In this document: one piece after another, positions 8,431-17,191 of the stretch
How the letters are laid out: each line of letters begins with the position of its first letter
How positions within the stretch are numbered: the first letter of the stretch is position 1
Source: Paenibacillus sp. FSL W8-0426
Lineage (GTDB): Bacteria > Bacillota > Bacilli > Paenibacillales > Paenibacillaceae
Direction of reading: 5' to 3'
NCBI RefSeq assembly: GCF_037969725.1
Contig: NZ_CP150203.1
Location: 698,001 to 762,000 of the forward strand
Length of the DNA: 64,000 nt
Made by a program: the position numbers and the translations under genes
Notes under the pieces: generated by a model
Seen by the model: only the letters and a program-made list of their open reading frames with translations
Database searches by the model: none
What the model was told of the DNA's origin: nothing

Positions 8431-8541
8431 GCGTTGGAGCGGTCCGGGTTCCCCACTGAACGTAATATAGACTTTACTGTTCTTGCTGCACAGCAATATT
8501 TGACGGAGCTGTATGAAGGCATAGAAGGAGAGGATTAGTTT

Positions 8542-8766
8542 GGGGACCGGTCAACATTTTAACGAAAATATACGCTAAGGGCGTGTAGGAGCATGAATAG
8601 CCGATTTTTCCTACTCTAAGCCCGATGACGGCTAAACCTCATTAGCGGTCATCAATCAGGCCGGAAAGTGGGCCGATACGTGCGCTAAGGTCGTTAGGAA
8701 TAGTGTGAATGCTTATCCGCTAATGCTTAGCGTATAAATCCGTTAAATTGTTGGCGGTACCACCCC
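8542..8766. repeat. Palindromic element C (~225 bp, long imperfect inverted repeat)
   Basis: The outer arms, 8542-8579 and 8726-8766, are imperfect inverted copies sharing CAACA, TTTAACG and TATACGCTAAG. Nested hairpins lie inside: GATGACGGCTAA (8624-8635) with TTAGCGGTCATC (8642-8653), GTAGGA with TCCTAC, and GGCC with GGCC near 8660-8674. There is no reading frame. It looks like a non-autonomous mobile palindrome or a structured RNA; no function is known to me. Confidence 0.6.
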
Positions 8767-8812
8767 ATTCTTAAATAGCCTTACTGTAAAGTTATTCGCG
8801 TAGCATACATGC

Positions 8813-8848
8813 AAAAGCGGAATTCTGTAAAATCGGAATTTCGCTTTT
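8813..8848. terminator. Hairpin with A/T tracts, probable bidirectional terminator
   Basis: Arms 8813-8825 (AAAAGCGGAATTC) and 8836-8848 pair with one G-U. The feet carry A and T runs, and a seven-T tract follows on the + strand. It lies just past the end of the - strand lipoprotein gene. Confidence 0.7.
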
Positions 8849-8859
8849 TGTCAGTTTTT

Positions 8860-9303
8860 TTACCTTGCAGTTAATGAAGCAGGGGCGGAGGTTAATTCGA
8901 TATCTTGCCATTGACCGTCAATTTGTGCCCTAAACTTTGCACGAACTACCAAAGTATACGTCCCGGGAGTCTTTAACTCTAGTACATTTTGTGGCGAGGG
9001 TACATACTCACCACCGTCATAACTATAACTGCCCCCCGATTGGATGGATGTGCTAATTCCAATACCATTTACTATCGAATTTTCTGTTCCATGATCTTTA
9101 GCCTTCCCTTTTTCATCAAAAAGAGTATAGGTAAACATATTTACTCCATGCTCCAATTGGATCGTACCTGTACCTTTATTCCGTAAGACGGCCTCTACAG
9201 TAAACGGTTCATTAATTTTGACCTCAGTTGGTGCATCTACATCCAGGAGGAAAAGCGGCTTATTGTTAGCTTCGTTAAATGAACATCCTGAAATTGTTGG
9301 CAT
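8860..9303 (-). pseudogene. Truncated lipoprotein gene (signal peptide lost)
   Basis: The frame encodes about 147 residues of an all-beta, immunoglobulin-like domain (LDVDAPTEVKINEPFTVEAVLRN... in outline; ending LTSAPASLTAR). It begins almost at a lipobox-like ISGCS, so the usual hydrophobic leader is missing. Upstream sequence on this strand switches to the antisense of an MFS gene. The protein would therefore not be exported as a lipoprotein. The cut lies at about 9285-9300, the same place where the MFS C-terminal half begins, marking one recombination junction. Confidence 0.6.
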
Positions 9304-9899
9304 CGGCCATTCTGTTTCTGCAATTCGCCGATTCGCAGACGGTAGTACTGTTCCGGCAAATCCCGGGCATTACCGGAGATTTGTTGGGGTGGTGCGTCGC
9401 TGCCAACGGCATCGGCATGCTGCTGGCCGCCATGGTTGTACTGAAGTGGAAAAGCGCAGGCCATGTGTTTAAGATGGGCATGGGCACATCGGTGCTCGGG
9501 GGTGTGATCGGCATGGCCGGCCTGATCGTCGGCGTATGGTCGCATGCAGGTTGGGAAACCAACCTGCTATTGACTTTATTATTTTGGATTGCGGGCATCG
9601 GCGTTGGATTTGCCGTCGTGCCGTTTCAGATCCTGCTGCAGGAGCAAACGCCCGAAGCGATGACTGGCCGCGTATTCGGAACCGTCGGCAGCGTCATGAC
9701 GGCAAGCAATATTATGGGTCCCGTCGTTGGCGGGCTTCTGGTGACTTCGTTTGGTGTCGTGCTGGCGTTTGTGTGCTCGGGGATTCTGCTTACCGCGGTG
9801 GGCGTGTTATATTTGTTGATCCGGCGAATCAAGGGTGCCGGGGCCATGGAGCAGCCTGGTGTGAACGACTTGCAGCAGGAGATGCCGGATAGCATTTAG
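9279..9899 (+). pseudogene. C-terminal half of an MFS transporter
   Basis: About 206 residues cover helices 7-12 of an MFS_3-type transporter. They include LKLLASAILFLQFADSQTVV (helix 7) and the conserved EQTPEAMTGRVFGTVGSVM loop before the last helices. The frame has a stop codon (TAA 9276-9278) directly before its first ATG and no usable ribosome site. The first half is absent except for a remnant at 7389-7488. Six helices alone are not expected to transport, so this is most likely non-functional. Confidence 0.75.
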
Positions 9900-10105
9900 A
9901 TGCACATATGCAATCACGACAGATTCATTCAGGCAGGGGTTCCAGAGCTCCTGCTTTTTCGTTGTGTTGGTGACGCAGACGGTTTCTCCCGTTTTCAACA
10001 AAGGACTGAAAAAGATCAAAATGATCAAAAATTCCTGCTGCAACTCAGGTACAATTAACAACGTATGATCTTCAAACTGGATTGATCAGACAGGAGTGAG
10101 GAGAA

Positions 10106-10834
10106 TTGGAACAACCACTGGAAGATACAACGACAGCGTCAGTACTGGACGTACATATTGAGGAGGCCGGTTACGCGGAAGGAAAAACGACGATCCGTAA
10201 CATCCGGCTCAACGTGATGCCCGGCGAACTCGTGGGAATCATCGGGCCCAACGGGGCAGGCAAAAGCACGACCATCAAAACGATGCTTGGCTTGCTGGAG
10301 TATGCCGACTATGAGGTAACTATTGGCGGGAACGGAAGGTATGCTTATATTCCCGAGCAGCCCGTTTTTTATGAATACATGACGTTATGGGAACACCTCG
10401 ATTTGGCTGCCGCAGCTTACGAGATGGAGGAGGAAGTGTTTACCGCCCGGGCGCAGGATTTGCTTGTTCGGTTTGGCATGGAAAAGGTCAGGGATGATCT
10501 TCCCGGCAGCTTCTCCAAGGGCATGCGCCAAAAAATGATGCTGATGCTCGGTTTTCTTGCTTCGCCGGATGTCTATATTGTGGACGAGCCATTCATCGGA
10601 TTGGACCCTCGGGCAACGAAGGATTTCCTGAAACTGCTGGATGACGAACGAAACCGCGGAGCGGGCGTGTTGATGTCCACTCACGTGCTCGATACGGCCG
10701 AACGCATCTGTGACCGAATCGTGCTCATTCATGACGGAAAATGCGCGGCGCAGGGCACATTGAGCGAGATACGGGCTGCGGCCGGATTGCCGGATGCCTC
10801 GTTATTGGATTGCTTCGATGTGCTGACGTCTTGA
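10106..10834 (+). CDS. ecsA: ABC transporter ATP-binding protein EcsA
   Basis: A 242-residue ATPase with Walker A GPNGAGKSTT, Q-loop region YIPEQPVF, signature FSKGMRQ, Walker B VYIVDEPFIGLD and the H-loop STHV. TTG 10106 is the start, with GGAG nine bases upstream. The next gene encodes an EcsB-type membrane protein 18 bp downstream, which supports the EcsA identity. In Bacillus, EcsAB influences secretion, competence, protease levels and regulated intramembrane proteolysis; the transported substrate is unsettled. Confidence 0.88.
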   Translation: MEQPLEDTTTASVLDVHIEEAGYAEGKTTIRNIRLNVMPGELVGIIGPNGAGKSTTIKTMLGLLEYADYEVTIGGNGRYAYIPEQPVFYEYMTLWEHLDLAAAAYEMEEEVFTARAQDLLVRFGMEKVRDDLPGSFSKGMRQKMMLMLGFLASPDVYIVDEPFIGLDPRATKDFLKLLDDERNRGAGVLMSTHVLDTAERICDRIVLIHDGKCAAQGTLSEIRAAAGLPDASLLDCFDVLTS

Positions 10835-10852
10835 CCGGAGAGGAGAAGGTTT

Positions 10853-12100
10853 ATGGAAGGTATCGATAGATATACGCCCCTTCGTTTGTATAAACGCCGG
10901 CGCTCGGAGCATGTCAAGGAACAATGGAACAACTTGAAGCTGGTCGTGGATTGGACGGTGTGGCTGTACCTGCTGGTGCCAGGCTTGCTCTATTTCGGCG
11001 GCTGGTATTGGAGCATGTGGACGAAGCCGCTTCCCTCGTGGGCCGAATCGCTGCCATTACCTTTAATGGCGATGGGGCTGGAAGTGGTCATGCTGACGGG
11101 CGGCGTGCTGCTTTTTATGGAGGAAGCCGACATGCTGTTCCTGAAATCCCGGAGAACGTGGATGAAAACGTTAATTCGTCGAGGGTTATGCCGTTCGGGT
11201 GTGCTTCACATGATCAAAATAGCTGTGCTATTTCTTATGACGGCGCCTCTATGGTCGCGAGCCTATGTGATGCCCATGGGCCATATCATACTGCTTGCCT
11301 TGTGGACCGGCATTGCGGCCTTCGTTCAGGCGCTTTCCTTACATCTGATCCTGGTAAAATACGAGTCTTGGCGTCGATGGATTAGAGTACTGCCCTTAGG
11401 TGCGGCGATGGGATTCGTCTATGTGACGGCCACGCTGCGGATGCATGATCGGATGTGGGCGATCCTCCTGGGAATCCTTGGCGCAATGGCCGTACTCACG
11501 ATGTTATGCCGAATCAGGCTTGAGCTGAAAAACACGTTTGAAGGAGATGTACGCGAGGACCTGAGGCGGCGGATGAAGCTGGCGGGAGTGCTGCTTAGCC
11601 AGGCTGTGACTGCGCCGAAGGCAACGCGAACCAAAACGTTCATTTTTCGCAAACCCCGCAAACTGCTGCGCAGCCGCAGCCTGTCCAGCAGAACCGCGGA
11701 AACGGCGTTTAAGGCGTATTTTCGAAACACGGCAAACACGAGGCTGTACGTGCAGCTCGCGAGTTTATCCGTCGCTGCGGTGGCCATTCCGCCTTTTCCC
11801 GCCAACGTCATCGTTTGCGGACTGTTGATCATGATGCTGACGGTGCTGTTCCACCGATCCTGGAATATGTTTGAAACATCGGACTATATTCAGTTGTTAT
11901 CCTATGACCCCTACGTGTTGAACAGAGCGGGGGACATCATGGTACGCATGTTGTTTATTCCGGTAGGCTTACTGGTCGGATATGCTTTGGGGGCCGCCTG
12001 GCTGGGATGGTGGCAAGGTTTGCTGACGGCTGCTGCTGCCATCGGGTTCGGTTTTCTTACCCTGGAGGTGGGAGGATGGGTGCGCCGTACGAGAAGTTGA
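10853..12100 (+). CDS. ecsB: ABC transporter permease EcsB
   Basis: A 415-residue membrane protein, close to the length of Bacillus EcsB. It starts with a cytoplasmic basic segment (LYKRRRSEHVKEQWNNLKLVVDW, read in outline) and has hydrophobic stretches in the N-terminal half. A large basic cytoplasmic loop (RRRMKLAG ... RKPRKLLRSRSLSSR) separates these from more helices at the C-terminus. It forms the membrane half of the exporter with the preceding ATPase. The ribosome site GGAGAGGAGAAGG precedes ATG 10853. Confidence 0.85.
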   Translation: MEGIDRYTPLRLYKRRRSEHVKEQWNNLKLVVDWTVWLYLLVPGLLYFGGWYWSMWTKPLPSWAESLPLPLMAMGLEVVMLTGGVLLFMEEADMLFLKSRRTWMKTLIRRGLCRSGVLHMIKIAVLFLMTAPLWSRAYVMPMGHIILLALWTGIAAFVQALSLHLILVKYESWRRWIRVLPLGAAMGFVYVTATLRMHDRMWAILLGILGAMAVLTMLCRIRLELKNTFEGDVREDLRRRMKLAGVLLSQAVTAPKATRTKTFIFRKPRKLLRSRSLSSRTAETAFKAYFRNTANTRLYVQLASLSVAAVAIPPFPANVIVCGLLIMMLTVLFHRSWNMFETSDYIQLLSYDPYVLNRAGDIMVRMLFIPVGLLVGYALGAAWLGWWQGLLTAAAAIGFGFLTLEVGGWVRRTRS

Positions 12101-12201
12101 TTCAGGCAGCACGTTATTTGAAAAAGGTAGCAATAATTGAACCGCAATCGTGTTCATGAAATAATTCGGAATATACCGTTTCTGATGGGAGGAGGTCCGA
12201 T

Positions 12202-12402
12202 ATGGATGCAGAGAAGGCGAGGGGAGGAGCAAGAGCAGGGGCCGGGCGAAAACGGATCGGTGAAACGCGAAAAATTTCCTTAACCTTGCCTGAAGAATGC
12301 TGGGATGAAATTGATCGTTGTTGCGGACGCGGAGACTATACGATATCCGAGGTTTTACGGTCCATCATTGAAGACCATCTCCAGCAGGCGGATTTACTTT
12401 GA
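12202..12402 (+). CDS. Ribbon-helix-helix DNA-binding protein
   Basis: A 66-residue protein with a basic glycine-rich start (GGARAGAGRKRIGE). This is followed by the strand KISLTLPEECWDEID and the helices GDYTISEVLRSIIEDHL, the classic ribbon-helix-helix order (Arc/CopG/ParG type). The start has a very strong ribosome site (GGGAGGAGGT). The hydrolase gene begins 18 bp after its stop, so this may be a local autorepressor of that pair. An antitoxin role is possible by fold, but the neighbour does not look like a toxin. Confidence 0.8.
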   Translation: MDAEKARGGARAGAGRKRIGETRKISLTLPEECWDEIDRCCGRGDYTISEVLRSIIEDHLQQADLL

Positions 12403-12419
12403 GGGGAGAGGCAGGCCCT

Positions 12420-13220
12420 ATGCGTGAAGAGCGATTCATTCAAGTGAATGATGGGCGTTTGTTTTCCAGCATGTCGGGTAAAGGCGAACCTCTAATTTTT
12501 CTCCATGGCAATTTCAATACACATGATATTTGGAGCGGCCAAGCCGAATTTTTCTCGGCAAAATATCGGGTGATTCGCTATGACCTCAGGGGTTATGGCC
12601 GCTCAAGCACCCCTGCTTCAAGGTTCTCCAATGTGGACGATCTGGACACGGTGATGAACTCTATGAACGTAACCCGGGCGGTTCTGATCGGATCGTCGTC
12701 CGGAGGAGGCATTGCCCTGGATTTTGCCTTGAAACATCCGGAACGTGTAAAGGCCCTTGTCTTGTCGGCACCCTTTATCAGTGGTCAACGAATGCCTGTC
12801 GGGATGATGTGGCATGGAATGAAAAACTACTTTGCCGTTCGTTTAAAAGGGAGGCATGCAGCCATTGAATCATTCATCAAGAGCGATTTTTGGCAGTACT
12901 TTATCCCGTCAGAGTCCAACAAAGCTGCCAGAGAGGCCGTATTATTTCAGCTGAGGAACTCTGATGTCTTTTGTCGCTTCGAACCCCGGTTGGCGATGCC
13001 CGTCCATCCGCCTGCAATAAGAAGATTACATTCGATCCAAGCGCCGACCTGTATGATTATCGGGGATCAAGACCATCCTTATAATATAAAATCAACTGAT
13101 AGGTTTCACGCCGCATTGGACAACTCTTCGAAAGTGAGGATGGAGGGCTGCGGACACCTTCCCTTCATCGAACAACCGGAACTCTTCAATGAGAAGGTTT
13201 CCGAATTTCTGGAGGGCTGA
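12420..13220 (+). CDS. Alpha/beta hydrolase
   Basis: A 266-residue soluble hydrolase. The oxyanion region is FLHGNFNTHD, the nucleophile elbow reads GSSSGGG (Ser in G-x-S-x-G), the acid lies in IIGDQDHPY and the catalytic histidine in EGCGHLPFIEQP. The fold and motif order match the broad esterase, haloperoxidase and epoxide-hydrolase superfamily, and the substrate cannot be predicted. ATG 12420 is preceded by GGGGAGAGG. It is co-oriented with the ribbon-helix-helix gene. Confidence 0.88.
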   Translation: MREERFIQVNDGRLFSSMSGKGEPLIFLHGNFNTHDIWSGQAEFFSAKYRVIRYDLRGYGRSSTPASRFSNVDDLDTVMNSMNVTRAVLIGSSSGGGIALDFALKHPERVKALVLSAPFISGQRMPVGMMWHGMKNYFAVRLKGRHAAIESFIKSDFWQYFIPSESNKAAREAVLFQLRNSDVFCRFEPRLAMPVHPPAIRRLHSIQAPTCMIIGDQDHPYNIKSTDRFHAALDNSSKVRMEGCGHLPFIEQPELFNEKVSEFLEG

Positions 13221-13259
13221 CGATGGGCGTGGGACCATCAGGCCAGGAGGATATCAGGA

Positions 13260-13646
13260 ATGGTTGATCGCGAGCTTCAAGCGCATTTTGCGGATCGTTC
13301 TTCCATGGAACAGGCACATGCCATATTAAAGGAGTTGGGTTACGAACCGTACCAGTCGAAGACGGGACCGTTTCAGTTATGCGTCCCGACGGACCGGCAG
13401 GATGAACAGTCTGCCGTAGAGATCGTACAAGCCTATGGAGGCAGCGCGGCTTTTGCCGACACGACGGAAGGGCCGAGCATGTTTCAGGAAATTTCGATTC
13501 CCGCCCATCTCGTGAATGAGGACTGGGAAGAGGCATATGCTACAGGCCAGAATAATCACTACACTGGAGATGCACTGCAGAACAGGGACGAAGATCCGCC
13601 GTTCGATGATGCGGTCGACGGTTTCTCGGGGAGCGTCAAAGCGTAG
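13260..13646 (+). CDS. Hypothetical protein (128 aa)
   Basis: AGGAGG lies 8 bp before ATG 13260. The first ~65 residues (ELQAHFADRSSMEQAHAILKELGYEPY ... VEIVQAYGG, in outline) look like a small alpha/beta domain that could be ferredoxin-like. The rest is acidic and probably flexible, ending DDAVDGFSGSVKA. There is no membrane segment. I cannot name a family. It stands 40 bp after the hydrolase gene and is followed by a strong terminator, so it may be the last gene of that unit. Confidence 0.65.
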   Translation: MVDRELQAHFADRSSMEQAHAILKELGYEPYQSKTGPFQLCVPTDRQDEQSAVEIVQAYGGSAAFADTTEGPSMFQEISIPAHLVNEDWEEAYATGQNNHYTGDALQNRDEDPPFDDAVDGFSGSVKA

Positions 13647-13694
13647 TGGAGCGGCTTATGGTGGAATAAAGGGCATTCATTCGGCCCACATACG

Positions 13695-13739
13695 AAAAAA
13701 ACCTCGAAGTTCACGAGCGTGAACATTCGAGGTTTTTTT
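13695..13739. terminator. Bidirectional intrinsic terminator
   Basis: A stem of about 20 bp (ACCTCGAA...GTTCAC / GTGAAC...TTCGAGGT) is flanked by seven A and seven T. It separates the convergent hypothetical gene (+) and flavoprotein gene (-). Confidence 0.92.
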
Positions 13740-13766
13740 GGCGTGTCCGGTTTGCCGAAGTCAATG

Positions 13767-15038
13767 TCAGTGAGTGCCGGCATGACGATAAGCGGCGGCA
13801 TTCATACCTGCCGTATAACCGGTCGAGAAGGCAGCCGTGATGTTGTAGCCGCCTGTATAACCGTGAATATCCAAAATTTCGCCGCAAAAAAACAAGCCAG
13901 GCAGCAGTTTGGATTCCATCGTTTTCGGCTGGATTTCCTTGAGATTGACACCCCCGCCGGTAACGAAGGCTTCCTTGAGGGAGCGCGTCCCGTCCACACG
14001 AAACGTGAAGTTTTTCATGAGCCCGCATAATGCGGACAACATGCCTTTTGGAAAATGATGAACCGTGAGTTCGTCATCGATATTGGCTCGTTTCATCATG
14101 AGCGGAATCATGCGTTCGGGAATCCATGTCTTCAAAATATTTTTCACGGATTTACGCGCCTCCTGCTCCAACACCTGCTGCACCTGCGCTTCCAAGGCTC
14201 CAGCAGACAAGTCGGGGAAGAAGTCGATGCTCATCTCGACTTGTGGCTTGCCCGATTTAAGCTGCACCTTGCGGATGAACTGGCTGCAGCGCAGCGCGAT
14301 CGGTCCGGATACGCCGAAATGGGTAAAAATCATGTCCCCCCGATGGGAGATGACCGTTTTGCCTTTGGCGTCTAGAACGGACAGCGCGACATCCCGCAAC
14401 GATAAGCCTTGCAGCTCTTTGGACTGGATCCAGCTCTCCCCGGAAACGATAGGAACCTCCGTGGGGTAGAGCTCGGTGATCGTATGTCCTGCAGCCTCAG
14501 CCCAAGGATAACCGTCTCCGGTGGAGCCGGTTTGAGGGACGGATTTGCCGCCGGTAGCCACAATGACCGTGCGCGACGATATCCTTTTGCCGGATGCCAG
14601 CTTTACGCCCGACAATCTCCCGCCATCCAAAATCAGTTCCTTTACCGGTTCCCGGGTCCGGATTTCGACGCCGAGGGAGACGATTTTTCCGACCAGGGCA
14701 TCCACGACCGTTTTGGCTTTATCGGATACGGGAAACATCCGGCCATTGTCTTCTTCTTTCAGGGCGATGCCCAGGCCTTCGAAGAAACGCATGATCCCCT
14801 GGTTGTCCAGGTTCTGGAAGGAACTATACAAAAATCGGCCGTTGCCGGGAATATGCCGAATCAATTCGTCGGTTTCCTTGGCATTGGTTACATTGCAGCG
14901 TCCGCCGCCGGAAATGCCGAGTTTGCGGCCAAGCTGGTCGCCTTTGTCCAGCAGAAGCACCGAGGCTCCATGCTCGGCAGCAGAAACGCAGGCCATAAGT
15001 CCGGCCGAACCGCCGCCGATCACAATGACATCATACAT
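13767..15038 (-). CDS. NAD(P)/FAD-dependent flavoprotein (HI0933/YhiN family)
   Basis: A 423-residue enzyme with an N-terminal FAD-binding Rossmann motif (VIGGGSAGLMACVSAAEHG) and the family signature GRKLGISGGGRCNVTN. A second dinucleotide element is VIVATGGKSVPQTGSTGDGY, and the C-terminal FAD contact region is GLFFCGEILDIHGYTGGYN. The family's physiological reaction is poorly known. The start at 15038 has AGAGGAGAATC upstream; a 24-codon extension lacks a ribosome site. It is monocistronic. Confidence 0.9.
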   Translation of the reverse strand: MYDVIVIGGGSAGLMACVSAAEHGASVLLLDKGDQLGRKLGISGGGRCNVTNAKETDELIRHIPGNGRFLYSSFQNLDNQGIMRFFEGLGIALKEEDNGRMFPVSDKAKTVVDALVGKIVSLGVEIRTREPVKELILDGGRLSGVKLASGKRISSRTVIVATGGKSVPQTGSTGDGYPWAEAAGHTITELYPTEVPIVSGESWIQSKELQGLSLRDVALSVLDAKGKTVISHRGDMIFTHFGVSGPIALRCSQFIRKVQLKSGKPQVEMSIDFFPDLSAGALEAQVQQVLEQEARKSVKNILKTWIPERMIPLMMKRANIDDELTVHHFPKGMLSALCGLMKNFTFRVDGTRSLKEAFVTGGGVNLKEIQPKTMESKLLPGLFFCGEILDIHGYTGGYNITAAFSTGYTAGMNAAAYRHAGTH

Positions 15039-15324
15039 GTTCGATTCTCCTCTTTTTCGAAAAATAATGGTTTTAGTAAGAAAGGACGCGGGATTGCTCG
15101 CTTCCAACATAACGTAAACGAGATATCCGGAAGGAAATCCACTTTGATCTGATCATTCGCATGCATATTGCAAAATGCTGTCCTCTCCTGGCTTTTTATG
15201 CAACAATATTATTGTTTCTGCAGTTCTAACAAGCTAATAGAAGGGATATATTGTAATATACTGTCGCCTATGCTTTAATCAGAAATACATGGGGGAACGT
15301 GCAGGCGAGGAGGGAGATGGCATT

Positions 15325-17010
15325 GTGTTTGTATTGAAGGACATTCTTTTACAGGTGCTGCTGGCCGGGTCGGCCGTATTCCTGATTCCCTTATTCCATC
15401 TTGTGCTCGCCAGGCAAGCCGGTGCGAAGATGGGACGGACAAGTGCGAGTCTTGCCGCTGCGACGGCCGTTAGCATGCTGCTCTGCATGCTGTTTGCCCA
15501 TGACGCAAGCCAGGCAGCCATTCCGATTTCGCTCGGCGTAGTTCCTTTCACGCTCGCCATGCTGTATGGCGGGCCAAGAACGGGTCTGATCTTGTCCTTT
15601 CTCCATATGCTCTTCTATTTCCTATTCGCTTATCCCTATCATTTGAACGAGTTTCTCCTTCAAACGGGTATTCTTTTCTATCCTATTGTATGGTTGTCCG
15701 CCAAACGATTCAAGAATTATGCGTTTTTCCGCAAATTGCTGCTGGTGCTGACACTCGCCATGGCGGAGATTGCGCTCGCCAGCATGCTAAGCATCCCGCT
15801 GATCGGCTCCAATGGCGACGGCATGATAGCAGAGTGGGTGTGGATCGCATTGGCTTACACAGGCGGGGCAGCAATCGCGGGCGGCCTTGGTTTACTCTGG
15901 CTTGAACATATTCAGCACCATGATGGTCTGGAACAGCGCTTGTCCGAAGTGCATCAGAAGTACATATCGGAGACGGAAAGACTTCATCAGATGTTGAACG
16001 CTGTTCCGCTCTCCATCGCTACGGTCGACAGGAATGGAACAGTCCAGTTCGTCAACGACATGATGAAACAAACGGCGAGGGAACAGCTTCCTTGTTCAAC
16101 ATCGAACGATCTGATCGGCAACCCGGTCAGCCAATTCGTCGAACAGACTCATGCTGAAAAAATGGAGCATAACATCCGCGAAGCGGTTACCCATGGAGAA
16201 GCGAACGGGTTGACCGTGCGCTACGGCTCACATGTCTTTCGGTCGCAGACGGTGCCGCTCTATGGATACGCGGCGGGGGCGCCAGGCGAGACTACCGGGG
16301 CGATGTTGGTCATCCAGGACATTACCGAATTGGAAATGCTGCGCAGCGAACTTGATAATGTGGACCGTTTAAGCCTGGTAGGGCAGATGGCGGCAAGCAT
16401 TACGCACGAGGTCCGGAATCCGATGGCTGTCGTGCGCGGTTTTCTCCAATTAATGCAGGAAAAGAGTCCGGAGAGCTTGCATTATTATTATCGCATCGTC
16501 ATGGAAGAATTGGATCGCGCCAACAGCATTATTAATGACTTTCTGTCGCTTGCACAGAACCGGATCGCGGAAAAAGAAGAAGCACAGCTGCACGATATCA
16601 TTCACGAACTCATCCCATTGCTTTGGGCAGATGCCAACTTGCGCGGACAAAGCATCGAGCTTATGCTTGCTCATAATGTACCTAATCTCTATCTGAATAC
16701 CAAGGAAATCAAACAAGTTGTTCTTAACCTGGCGCGCAACGGAATGGAAGCGATGGAGGAAAAGGGTGTGCTCACCTTGGAAACGACGTACGATGAAAAG
16801 CAGGTAGAACTTTTTGTGAGGGATACGGGACCTGGCATACCTCGCAGCAGCCGGGATAAGCTGTTTGAACCTTTTTATACGACCAAGCCGAAAGGGACCG
16901 GACTGGGGTTATCCATGTGCCACAGCATCGTGGAACGCCATCACGGCACTATTACGGTCGAATCGGAAGAGGGGAAAGGCACGGTGTTTAAAGTTACCTT
17001 TAAGCGATAG
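15325..17010 (+). CDS. Sensor histidine kinase with 5TMR-LYT-like membrane domain and PAS
   Basis: A 561-residue kinase, starting at GTG 15325 after GAGGAGGG; an upstream in-frame ATG at 15289 lacks a site. Order: about six membrane helices (residues ~5-195) with the LYT-type receptor pattern, a PAS domain starting near LHQMLNAVPLSIATVD, a HisKA domain with ITHEVRNP (His361), and an HATPase domain (NLARNGMEAM, DTGPGIP, TGLGLSMC). The layout resembles the Bacillus sporulation kinases such as KinB. No response regulator gene lies nearby, as expected for a phosphorelay orphan kinase; this role is inferred. Confidence 0.88.
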   Translation: MFVLKDILLQVLLAGSAVFLIPLFHLVLARQAGAKMGRTSASLAAATAVSMLLCMLFAHDASQAAIPISLGVVPFTLAMLYGGPRTGLILSFLHMLFYFLFAYPYHLNEFLLQTGILFYPIVWLSAKRFKNYAFFRKLLLVLTLAMAEIALASMLSIPLIGSNGDGMIAEWVWIALAYTGGAAIAGGLGLLWLEHIQHHDGLEQRLSEVHQKYISETERLHQMLNAVPLSIATVDRNGTVQFVNDMMKQTAREQLPCSTSNDLIGNPVSQFVEQTHAEKMEHNIREAVTHGEANGLTVRYGSHVFRSQTVPLYGYAAGAPGETTGAMLVIQDITELEMLRSELDNVDRLSLVGQMAASITHEVRNPMAVVRGFLQLMQEKSPESLHYYYRIVMEELDRANSIINDFLSLAQNRIAEKEEAQLHDIIHELIPLLWADANLRGQSIELMLAHNVPNLYLNTKEIKQVVLNLARNGMEAMEEKGVLTLETTYDEKQVELFVRDTGPGIPRSSRDKLFEPFYTTKPKGTGLGLSMCHSIVERHHGTITVESEEGKGTVFKVTFKR

Positions 17011-17191
17011 ATTTGGGGCATAATGCGGCAGCGAACAAGCCATATTATCGAAGAGATGCCTTTTCGCGGGCGCTGTGCAATCTTGCTTTCATTGCTTGGG
17101 GATGTATAATAAGGATAACATCATTGTATCCATTTAACGAACAATGACGATGGACAATGGAGCTTATGATGACTATTAAGGAGTGAAACCA

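Noticed and set aside
8860..9303. Whether the - strand frame is an intact cytoplasmic protein
   Set aside because: It begins at a lipobox-like ISGCS with no leader and no ribosome site, exactly at a rearrangement junction, so truncation is the simpler reading.
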